From positions 1 to 5,234 of the forward strand of contig SMWC01000119.1 in NCBI GenBank assembly GCA_004357505.1: a stretch of 5,234 bases of DNA. Reading direction: 5' to 3'. The translations under genes were made by a program, and so were the position numbers. Positions 1-5,161 of the stretch are shown here, in pieces; the first letter of the stretch is position 1; every line of letters begins with the position of its first letter. Source of the stretch: Gammaproteobacteria bacterium (GTDB taxonomy: Bacteria; Pseudomonadota; Gammaproteobacteria; Steroidobacterales; Rariloculaceae). The notes beneath the pieces are model-generated. The model made no database searches and was not told the DNA's origin. It saw nothing but the letters and a program-made list of their open reading frames with translations.

Positions 1-579
1 ATGAAAACGATACTACTGATACTAGTATCAACCACTTCACAAACTGCCTGGGCCGAGAAGGCGTACTTTGCAGGTGGTTGTTTCTGGTGTATGGAATCGG
101 ATTTTGAGGGACTGCCGGGTATAGAGGATGTGGTCTCCGGTTTTACGGGTGGGACGCTGAAGAATCCCACCTATAACGGTAATCACCAGGGCCATTATGA
201 AGCCATTGAAATCACTTACGATCCGAAGATCATCAGTTACCAGGGCCTGCTGGATCATTACTGGGTGAATATAGATCCGTTTGATGCCGCCGGGCAGTTC
301 TGTGATAAGGGACACAGCTATCTTTCAGCGATATTTGTGTCAACATCGGAGGAGCGCCGCCTTGCAGAGCAATCGAGACAGAAAGTCGTTGAACTATTTT
401 CGCAACAGAAGGTAGTAACGCCGGTTCTTGATGCCAGCACGTTTTTCCCCATTACTGGCGATGAAAGTTATCACCAGGATTACTATAAGAAGAGCCCTCT
501 AAGGTATAACTTGTATCGCTATGGTTGTGGCCGTGATGCGCGATTAAGGGAAATCTGGGGGGACCAGGTAACGCATTAG
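1..579 (+). CDS. msrA: Peptide-methionine (S)-S-oxide reductase MsrA, probably exported
   Basis: MsrA reduces the S-epimer of methionine sulfoxide, free or in proteins, back to methionine using thiol chemistry. The 192-residue product carries the family signature GGCFWCMES (residues 25-33). C27 is the expected catalytic cysteine, followed by F28-W29, with a second cysteine at C30 as in the GCFWC subtype. GHYE (64-67) supplies the conserved glutamate. IDPFD (91-95), then D102 and Y107, match the substrate-pocket region, and YHQDYY follows near 157. C176 in YGCGRD is a likely resolving cysteine, and C101 is extra. Residues 1-18 (one lysine, a hydrophobic stretch, then TAWA) look like a Sec signal peptide, which would place the enzyme in the periplasm. 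The ATG is the first base of the window, so no ribosome site can be seen and a longer upstream start cannot be excluded. The family call is firm; export is an inference. Confidence 0.95.
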   Translation: MKTILLILVSTTSQTAWAEKAYFAGGCFWCMESDFEGLPGIEDVVSGFTGGTLKNPTYNGNHQGHYEAIEITYDPKIISYQGLLDHYWVNIDPFDAAGQFCDKGHSYLSAIFVSTSEERRLAEQSRQKVVELFSQQKVVTPVLDASTFFPITGDESYHQDYYKKSPLRYNLYRYGCGRDARLREIWGDQVTH

Positions 580-685
580 GGCCGCGCAACCCAGGCTCTT
601 TCGACCAGCGGCCATTCAGATTTCATGTCATCAATCTCGCCCGCGACGATATTGGTCATATTTGGCTGAGTTCATGGGAAAGAAC

Positions 686-745
686 ACTGTTAATGAACGT
701 TAACCAATGTCCGCTTTTGGCCGAAAGCAGCCGTCGATTAACAGT
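686..745. repeat. 9-bp inverted repeat flanking the H2 hairpin of copy A
   Basis: ACTGTTAAT at 686-694 is the exact reverse complement of ATTAACAGT at 737-745, so the H2 hairpin at 706-736 is bracketed by inverted ends. The left arm extends further: the reverse complement of 686-700 matches 15 bases at 3793-3807 in copy D. The left arm is therefore a backwards fragment of the repeat's own tail rather than a chance match. No flanking target duplication is evident. Confidence 0.55.
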
Positions 746-767
746 TAATATTCACGCTGGCGCATAT
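706..767 (+). repeat. Intergenic repeat copy A: H2 hairpin plus palindromic tail (62 nt)
   Basis: This 62-nt unit aligns without gaps to 1738-1799 and 3768-3829, at roughly 80% identity by hand count. It begins AATGTCCGCTTT, has the loop TGGCCG and the right arm AAAGCAGCC (724-732). Five nucleotides later comes the palindrome TTAACAGTTAA (738-748), then a weak ATAT...ATAT tail hairpin ending at 767. Mismatches weaken the outer H2 stem here, but GCTTT/AAAGC is intact. No H1 module lies at the expected distance upstream. Instead, 686-700 is an inverted copy of part of the tail. The unit ends two bases before the ribosome binding site of the next gene, so it lies in that gene's leader or contains its promoter. 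Confidence 0.8.
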
Positions 768-769
768 CT

Positions 770-775
770 GGGGAG
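770..775 (+). promoter_or_regulatory. Shine-Dalgarno site deciding a TTG start
   Basis: GGGGAG ends six bases before the TTG at 782-784. This is the only good ribosome site in the gap, and no ATG or GTG lies at suitable spacing in this frame, so it supports TTG as the true start of the 153-residue protein. Confidence 0.6.
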
Positions 776-781
776 CAAGAG

Positions 782-1243
782 TTGAAGAAGATCGAACTCG
801 GTCAGGCAATCACGATACTTGCGAATCTCGGCGTCATTGGCGGAATTTTGTTGTTAGCCTACGAGCTCCGGCAAAACAATAATTTGATGGCAAGCGAGGC
901 CCGCTTCAATCGCATGTCCATGGCCGTAAACGCTTGGTATTTTAATGCTGGGGATGTGACTCTCGCGGAGCTGCGGGAACGAGCCAGGAACAATGAGCCA
1001 CTAAGCAATGCTGAACAACGGCGCGTTGATAGCGGGATGATGGCTCTATTCGTGTTTCTTGAGTGGACGTTTCGAGAACTGTCGGATGATTCACGCGAAA
1101 TGGATCAAGTGCGTGAAGTACAGCGGCACAACCTCGCCACGGATGTGAGTTACAGAAGAGTATGGGAAGCTAGAAAACACTCCTTCGATCCAGCGTTCGT
1201 TCGACGGATTCAGTCGAATGTCATCGACTTTGTTGATCGTTAA
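782..1243 (+). CDS. Small membrane-anchored protein of unknown function
   Basis: The 153-residue product starts at TTG behind a GGGGAG ribosome site. Residues 9-27 (ITILANLGVIGGILLLAYE region) form one probable transmembrane helix. A polar, helix-rich, arginine- and glutamate-rich domain of about 125 residues follows. Features of that domain are ELRQNNNL just after the membrane, RMSMAVNAWYFNA (44-56), FVFLEWTFREL (90-100), and a C-terminal WEARKHSFDPAFV stretch. It resembles small uncharacterised proteins common in marine proteobacteria that pair one N-terminal helix with an ELRQN-type junction; I know no function for them. There are no cysteines, nucleotide-binding motifs or catalytic triads visible. 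The soluble domain most likely faces the cytoplasm or periplasm as a single folded unit; the orientation is not determined. Repeat copies flank it on both sides, and its TAA stop abuts the downstream hairpin. Confidence 0.75.
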   Translation: MKKIELGQAITILANLGVIGGILLLAYELRQNNNLMASEARFNRMSMAVNAWYFNAGDVTLAELRERARNNEPLSNAEQRRVDSGMMALFVFLEWTFRELSDDSREMDQVREVQRHNLATDVSYRRVWEARKHSFDPAFVRRIQSNVIDFVDR

Positions 1244-1330
1244 CGAATGTCTGCTTTCCCGAAAGCGGACGTTCAGAATGTAGGTATTTGGGTCGAGCTA
1301 TACGGCTGCTTATGGCCGTTAGCGGCCGTA
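1244..1330 (+). repeat. Intergenic repeat copy B: H1 hairpin, 33-nt linker, H2 hairpin
   Basis: H1 pairs 1245-1257 (GAATGTCTGCTTT) with 1262-1274 (AAAGCGGACGTTC) around loop CCCG. That is 13 pairs including two T·G, starting one base after the TAA stop at 1241-1243. The linker 1271-1303 begins GTTCAGAATGTA, identical to copy D over those 12 bases and about 24 of 33 overall. H2 is a 10-bp stem, TACGGCTGCT (1301-1310) with AGCGGCCGTA (1321-1330), with one T·G and a 10-nt loop. The TTAACNGTTAA tail seen in copies A, C and D is missing. H1 is strong enough to stop or protect a transcript, but no T-tract follows, so it is not a classical intrinsic terminator. Confidence 0.8.
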
Positions 1331-1388
1331 GGCGCGGAGTTAAAAATAGTTCTGGCTGGATTGTTGAGAGTGCATCTACGCAAAAATC

Positions 1389-1742
1389 ATGGCTGATCTC
1401 TGCCCCGCGGACATGCGCGATAGGCTGCTAAAGCTTCGTGAAGATCTTGAGTCCCTTGCCGCCATGAGTGAGCAAGCGTCGCAGATCGTTGAGCTCGACC
1501 AGACGCGGGTGGGGCGGTTATCTCGCATGGATGCGCTTCAGGCACAGGCGATGGCAAAAGAATTCTCCCGGCGTCGCGAACTCATGTTGCGACAGATCGC
1601 AGGTGCGCTTGCTCGCGTCGAGAACGGTGAGTACGGTATTTGTCAGTCGTGCGACGATCCGATACATGAAAAGCGCCTCGAATTCGATCCAACGACTCTC
1701 TTGTGCGTTCAGTGCGCGGAGAGAGCGGAGAAGTCGGGATGA
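1389..1742 (+). CDS. TraR/DksA-family C4 zinc-finger protein
   Basis: The 117-residue product has an N-terminal helical region (about 5-75, likely an antiparallel coiled coil) followed by a C4 zinc finger. The finger cysteines are C85, C88, C106 and C109, in CQSC and CVQC, preceded by GEYGIC. DksA and TraR proteins bind RNA polymerase through the secondary channel and modulate promoters, often with ppGpp. DksA's DxxDxA tip is not present. Instead the central segment reads VELDQTRVGRLSRMDALQAQ (34-53), a conserved block of a short DksA-like subfamily whose targets are not established. The ATG at 1389 has no convincing ribosome site (a GAGAG lies about 18 bases upstream); a second ATG at 1413 is no better supported. 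The fold assignment is firm; the regulatory role is inferred. The TGA stop lies within the downstream repeat. Confidence 0.9.
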   Translation: MADLCPADMRDRLLKLREDLESLAAMSEQASQIVELDQTRVGRLSRMDALQAQAMAKEFSRRRELMLRQIAGALARVENGEYGICQSCDDPIHEKRLEFDPTTLLCVQCAERAEKSG

Positions 1743-1799
1743 CTGCTTATGGCCGGAAGCAGCCATTGGTTAACCGTTAATATGCACGCCGACGCATAT
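1738..1799 (+). repeat. Intergenic repeat copy C: H2 hairpin plus palindromic tail (62 nt)
   Basis: This is an ungapped 62-nt match to copies A and D. The arms GACTGCTT (1741-1748) and AAGCAGCC (1757-1764) surround ATGGCCGG. The palindrome TTAACCGTTAA is at 1770-1780, and a 6-bp tail hairpin pairs ATATGC (1780-1785) with GCATAT (1794-1799). There is no H1 upstream, because the zinc-finger gene runs into the unit. The TGA stop of that gene (1740-1742) is inside the aligned repeat. The following 1800-2006 has no gene. It holds two small hairpins, CCAGG/CCTGG (1859-1873) and AGGCC/GGCCT (1914-1928), and I see no clear promoter there. Confidence 0.8.
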
Positions 1800-2006
1800 T
1801 TCTAGCCGTTTTCGGGAGATTTCATCCCCATCTAGGTAGAATCGGGGCACGAGAGTCTCCAGGGGGAGCCTGGTGTCATTCTTCGGGGAATTGAGACGGC
1901 AGATATGTCGTTAAGGCCGCAGTGGCCTGCCATTGTCGGCTGGCTGCTGATTGAGGTCGCGTCCACGGGTTTCCCCCTCTTACAACTTCCGGATGGGGCT
2001 CTATCT

Positions 2007-2012
2007 GAGGAG
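2007..2012 (+). promoter_or_regulatory. Shine-Dalgarno site for the arylsulfotransferase-like gene
   Basis: GAGGAG ends eight bases before ATG 2021. This fixes the start there rather than at the second methionine codon, at residue 5, and gives a complete signal peptide. Confidence 0.65.
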
Positions 2013-2020
2013 TATCCAAA

Positions 2021-3529
2021 ATGAGAAATGAAATGAAACATAGAGTAGCCGTAGTTCTCGTGGCTGCCGGCGCCGCGGTCGCCATCAATTCGGCTGCTGC
2101 CTATGAGGCATTTCACGGGCCTACGGAACTCGTTTATTCCGATCCGACCAAGGTAGCCAGCGGTTATCTCCTGTTCGCGGCCTGGGCGCAGAACGAGGAC
2201 CATGAATACGTCTACCTCATCGATACAGACGGCAACGTGGCCCACAGGTGGAAGGCGATCACACCGGAGTACGAAGGGCGCGGTTATTCCATCGAGAAGA
2301 CGGCTCAAATGACCGAGACAGGCAGTGTCATTCTCGGCCTGAGTACGGCCGGCCACAATTATCGCGGCGAGCGCGCGTTGGTCGAGATCGACTGGAGCGG
2401 GAATCTCGTCTGGGAGTTCAGCGATCCACGCGAAGGTTACCTCTATCACCACGATTTCAAGAGAATTTGGAACAACCATCTCAACGACTGGACAATCATC
2501 TTCACTTCCCGAATTCCGATGACGCAGGAGCAGGCCGTTGCGGCGGGCGCCGATCCATCTGTTCAGTGGGAGGCCGCCCCCGACGGGGTCGTCGAAGTCG
2601 ATAGGGATGGCAACGTCGTATGGGAGTGGTGGTCGCTGGACCATGTCGTTCAGGACAAGAACCCGAATTGGCCGAACTATGGTGTACTGGCCGAGCACCC
2701 CGAGAGATTTAATCTTAACTGGGGCTCGGGAGTGAGCGGCGACTTCACGCATCAAAATGCGCTCGACTATAACCGGACGCTGGATCAGATTGTCGTGAAT
2801 AACGACCGGATGGGCGAGTTGTACGTCATCGATCACGGCTCGACGTTCGTCGCCGGAGACTTCGAGGCCAGCAGGGCACTCGCCGCGGGTCCGGCCGGCG
2901 ACATCATGTTTCGCTGGGGAAACCCGTGGCTCTACGGCTCGGGTGAAGCGCCTAGCTACAACACCGACGGCGATGTGACCTCGGAAGGGGACCGGATGCT
3001 GTTTCACCACCACGACACGCAGTGGATCAAGGAAGGTCTTCCCGGCGAGGGGAATTTCTTGATCTTCGAGAACGGCTCTCGGCGCGCTGGACCGCATCGG
3101 TCAGAGATCATCGAAGTCAATCCCTACGCGGGAACTTACCCGGACTCGTCATATCTTCCGGAAATGGCTGCTGGAGGGCCTGCGGAGCAAGTCGTGTGGA
3201 ATTTCACGGCCGTCCAGCCGAATAGCTTCTCGAGCCGTAATATCTCGGGCGTTCAGCGACTGGCAAATGGCAATACGTTGGGCGTCGCGGGGCGGCATGG
3301 CCACGTATTTCAGGTAACGCCTGAAGGTGAGGTGGTTTGGGAATACATCGTTCCGATCGTGCGTGGGACGGACGCAGACGCTGATCCGAGCGAGATCTAC
3401 AAAACGATCATGTCGGACACCGAAGACAACTCGATTTTTAAGGCGCGATGGATCGCGCCGGACCACCCGGGCTTGGCCGGCAGAGACTTGACACCCCAGG
3501 GGAAGATTACCGATATGATGTTGGAATAG
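2021..3529 (+). CDS. Secreted arylsulfotransferase (ASST)-family protein
   Basis: Family members studied in enterobacteria move sulfate between phenolic esters and phenols in the periplasm without PAPS, through a sulfo-histidine intermediate on a beta-propeller. This 502-residue product has a signal peptide (basic MKHR, hydrophobic 9-22, cleavage near SAAA-YEA at 27/28). It has propeller-blade repeats of the form D-x-x-G-N-V-V-W-E (69-76, 124-132, 194-202) and a closing GEVVWEY (436-442). Candidate active-site histidines are H143-H144 (HHDFKR), H244 (THQNALDYN), H272 (VIDHGSTF) and H329-H331 (FHHHDTQWI). PGEGNFLIFENGSRR (341-355) follows, then LANGNTL and GRHGHVFQV. There are no cysteines, so the disulfide of the E. 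coli enzyme and any DsbL dependence are absent; it is also shorter than that enzyme (about 600 residues). The family is well supported; the substrate is unknown and sulfotransferase activity is inferred. No sulfatase or dsb gene is nearby. Confidence 0.85.
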   Translation: MRNEMKHRVAVVLVAAGAAVAINSAAAYEAFHGPTELVYSDPTKVASGYLLFAAWAQNEDHEYVYLIDTDGNVAHRWKAITPEYEGRGYSIEKTAQMTETGSVILGLSTAGHNYRGERALVEIDWSGNLVWEFSDPREGYLYHHDFKRIWNNHLNDWTIIFTSRIPMTQEQAVAAGADPSVQWEAAPDGVVEVDRDGNVVWEWWSLDHVVQDKNPNWPNYGVLAEHPERFNLNWGSGVSGDFTHQNALDYNRTLDQIVVNNDRMGELYVIDHGSTFVAGDFEASRALAAGPAGDIMFRWGNPWLYGSGEAPSYNTDGDVTSEGDRMLFHHHDTQWIKEGLPGEGNFLIFENGSRRAGPHRSEIIEVNPYAGTYPDSSYLPEMAAGGPAEQVVWNFTAVQPNSFSSRNISGVQRLANGNTLGVAGRHGHVFQVTPEGEVVWEYIVPIVRGTDADADPSEIYKTIMSDTEDNSIFKARWIAPDHPGLAGRDLTPQGKITDMMLE

Positions 3530-3711
3530 AAATACGAGACCAACAAGAGGCCCGTCTGTTGTAGGAGCCTCAATTCTGTCTATCAACCCCAATTCTAGAA
3601 GTCGCTTGAACTTGCCCTTCTATCTATACACGTCCACTTCTCTAATCGGGCATCGTAATCAGGCACGGTTCTCACGGCATTGTGCTGTTGGCGCCATCGG
3701 GCGGCCTGCGC
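3530..3711. other. Non-coding part of the convergent intergenic gap
   Basis: This is the first part of the 421-base gap between the two convergent genes. I see no gene. Weak inverted pairs occur (CAACA 3541-3545 with TGTTG 3557-3561; GAGGC 3547-3551 with GCCTC 3567-3571), and the 7-mer CAATTCT recurs at 3571 and 3590. None makes a convincing terminator with a T-run. The gap is otherwise filled by repeat cluster D, and 3889-3950 again shows nothing except a GCGTCGAT direct repeat (3912 and 3932). Confidence 0.5.
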
Positions 3712-3888
3712 GTATGTCCGCTTTCTCCAAAGCAGACGTTCAGAATGTACGCATTGGGGCCGAGTCGAATGTCTGCTTATGGCCGAAAGCGGACGTTCAT
3801 TAACAGTTAATATGCAGACACGTGCATATGACCGCCAATGGCCGACAGCGGAAGTTCGCTAACGGTTAATAGCCAGATAGGCGAATGG
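3712..3888 (+). repeat. Intergenic repeat cluster D: H1, linker, H2+tail, and a tandem second H2+tail
   Basis: This is the fullest member of the family. H1 pairs GTCCGCTTT (3716-3724) with AAAGCAGAC (3729-3737) around CTCC. A 33-nt linker (3738-3770) starts GTTCAGAATGTA. H2 pairs GAATGTCTGCTT (3767-3778) with AAGCGGACGTTC (3787-3798): 12 pairs, two of them T·G. TTAACAGTTAA is at 3800-3810, and ATATGCA (3810-3816) pairs with TGCATAT (3823-3829). A second, more decayed H2+tail unit follows at 3827-3888, offset by 59 nt and sharing three bases with the first. It reads ATGACCGCCAATGGCCG, then CTAACGGTTAA (3859-3869), then GCC/GGC. The cluster lies between two convergent genes, where a bidirectional transcription boundary would fit. 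Confidence 0.85.
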
Positions 3889-3950
3889 TAAGAGCTGGCG
3901 CGGAGCGGCCGGCGTCGATCCTCGAACCGCCGCGTCGATGACTGAATCAA

Positions 3951-5051
3951 TTAGGGGGACATCAGCTCGATCAGCGCCGTGCCGATCTCGGCATGCGCGG
4001 CGCCGGTCGGATGGATGTCATCCCAGAAGACGAAATCCGCAAACCGTGGCAGGTCGCCCTGCACCGGCGCGCAGTCGGGATGGAAAATGCGCTCGGCCGT
4101 CAGCGATTCCCGATAAGTAGCGCTGTCGAAGCAGGCATCTAGAACGTTGCCGGCCGCCGAGGCCACTACGTTCTGCAGGGCAGCGTGAAGATCGAATCGC
4201 GCGAGCGCGAGCGGCGTGGGTGAAGTCCACTGCCCGCTGCCCTCGATACCGTCGAGCAGCGTAGTGAGCTCGCTATTGAAAGACTCCGAGACAGCACTCG
4301 CCGTGGCGAGCATACCCGCTTCGTCTCCGCTTGCCTGCGCATCGACACGCACGGCCGGTAGCACCGCCAGATCCGGTACGTTGGCGACGATAAGGCGGCG
4401 CGCGCCGAAATCGAGTAAGCGCACGACGTTCGTGCCGATCGCGTCGACGGCCGCGGTGACAATCGCCGCGCTCGTCTGCGGCGCATTCGGCGTACCCGCG
4501 ACTGCAGCCTGAAGTGCATCGATCGCGTCGTTGCCGCCGATGATGACGACGTAAAGCGCCTCCTCAGGCAGCACCGATCCATGGTCGAGGAGCAACATGT
4601 CCACTTGCTGCGACAGGTCCTCTTGGCCCTGCCCACCGGCCTTCGCGCTCCCGACTGCATACACCGTGCCGACGACTGGACGGTCGGAAATCAAGTGCAA
4701 CGAGGGCGCGAGTTCGACGGTGCCGAAATGTGCGGCCAGGTACTCTATGGCCACCCGACCGTCGCTCACACGGCTTTGGCGAAAGAACAAGTTGTCGCAG
4801 GGGCGGAGCAAGATGAATACGTCTACCGGATTACAGAGACCGATCGTTGGGGGATCAACCGTCTGGCTCAACAGAAAGTCGACCGCAGCCGCAAGGTTGC
4901 CGACATCCGACAGGCTATCACCCAGCACGAACAGCGCTGATGGTGAATCGTCGGGCGGCGGTGGGGGGGCATCATCGTCGTCGTCGCTTGAGGAGCACCC
5001 CTCAAGCGTGAGCCAGAACGCGAGTGCCACCGCGATGTTAAAGTAGCGCAT
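3951..5051 (-). CDS. SGNH/GDSL-family hydrolase lipoprotein (putative esterase/lipase)
   Basis: SGNH hydrolases cleave ester bonds in lipids, acyl groups or acetylated sugars. From ATG 5051 the product has 366 residues: a lipoprotein signal peptide (MRYFNIAVALAFWLTLEGC, lipidated C19), then a low-complexity linker with five Asp and five Pro (23-33), then the hydrolase domain. Block I is FVLGDSLSDVGN with nucleophile S46. Block II is YAVGSAKA with G134. Block III is IIGGNDA with N174. Block V is WDDIHPTGAAH with D344 and H347. GARRLIVANVPDLAVLPA (216-233) is typical of the lecithinase/haemolysin-like branch. Serine after the lipid cysteine suggests the outer membrane. C73, C85, C307 and C327 could form two disulfides. 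A TTG at 5060 would add three residues; I prefer ATG, which starts MRY, though neither start has a clear ribosome site. LEGC is an unusual lipobox (Glu at -2). The substrate cannot be told. Confidence 0.88.
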   Translation of the reverse strand: MRYFNIAVALAFWLTLEGCSSSDDDDDAPPPPPDDSPSALFVLGDSLSDVGNLAAAVDFLLSQTVDPPTIGLCNPVDVFILLRPCDNLFFRQSRVSDGRVAIEYLAAHFGTVELAPSLHLISDRPVVGTVYAVGSAKAGGQGQEDLSQQVDMLLLDHGSVLPEEALYVVIIGGNDAIDALQAAVAGTPNAPQTSAAIVTAAVDAIGTNVVRLLDFGARRLIVANVPDLAVLPAVRVDAQASGDEAGMLATASAVSESFNSELTTLLDGIEGSGQWTSPTPLALARFDLHAALQNVVASAAGNVLDACFDSATYRESLTAERIFHPDCAPVQGDLPRFADFVFWDDIHPTGAAHAEIGTALIELMSP

Positions 5052-5161
5052 GGGGGACAAACTATCAGAGTCGGCTGTGCAACAATGTGAATCAGTTCGC
5101 CTTATGTGCCGTGGTTCTTGGGATTACGCCACAAGGTGACTTTTTGGAATAGCCAGTGAAT

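Noticed and set aside
580..613. Intrinsic terminator for msrA from GGCCGC (580-585) and GCGGCC (608-613)
   Set aside because: The stem is only six pairs around a 22-nt loop, with no T-run after it.
1245..1274. Classical Rho-independent terminator after the 782-1243 gene
   Set aside because: The 13-pair hairpin is strong, but GTTCAGAATG follows instead of a T-tract, and the same hairpin recurs as a repeat module elsewhere. It is kept as repeat copy B.
1891..1984. Sigma-70 promoter upstream of the sulfotransferase-like gene (TTGAGA 1891 or TTGAGG 1951)
   Set aside because: Neither has an acceptable -10 hexamer at 16-18 nt spacing.
1832..3097. Long 421-codon open frame on the - strand
   Set aside because: It lies antisense to the arylsulfotransferase-like gene, which has a ribosome site, signal peptide and family motifs. 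The antisense product shows no recognisable domain and is a shadow of GC-rich codon use.
3149..3592. 147-codon open frame on the - strand
   Set aside because: It overlaps the 3' part of the sulfotransferase-like gene in antisense and has no motifs.
3606..3862. Two overlapping small open frames of 65 and 60 codons
   Set aside because: Both are translations across repeat cluster D (giving strings such as CLWPKAD). No ribosome site was seen and the sequence is explained by the hairpin repeat.
706..3888. CRISPR array
   Set aside because: The repeats are dispersed among genes, multi-module and imperfect, with no regular unique spacers; no cas gene is seen.
4597..5046. 149-codon open frame on the + strand
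   Set aside because: It is antisense to the SGNH lipoprotein; its serine run is the reverse reading of the linker triplet run.
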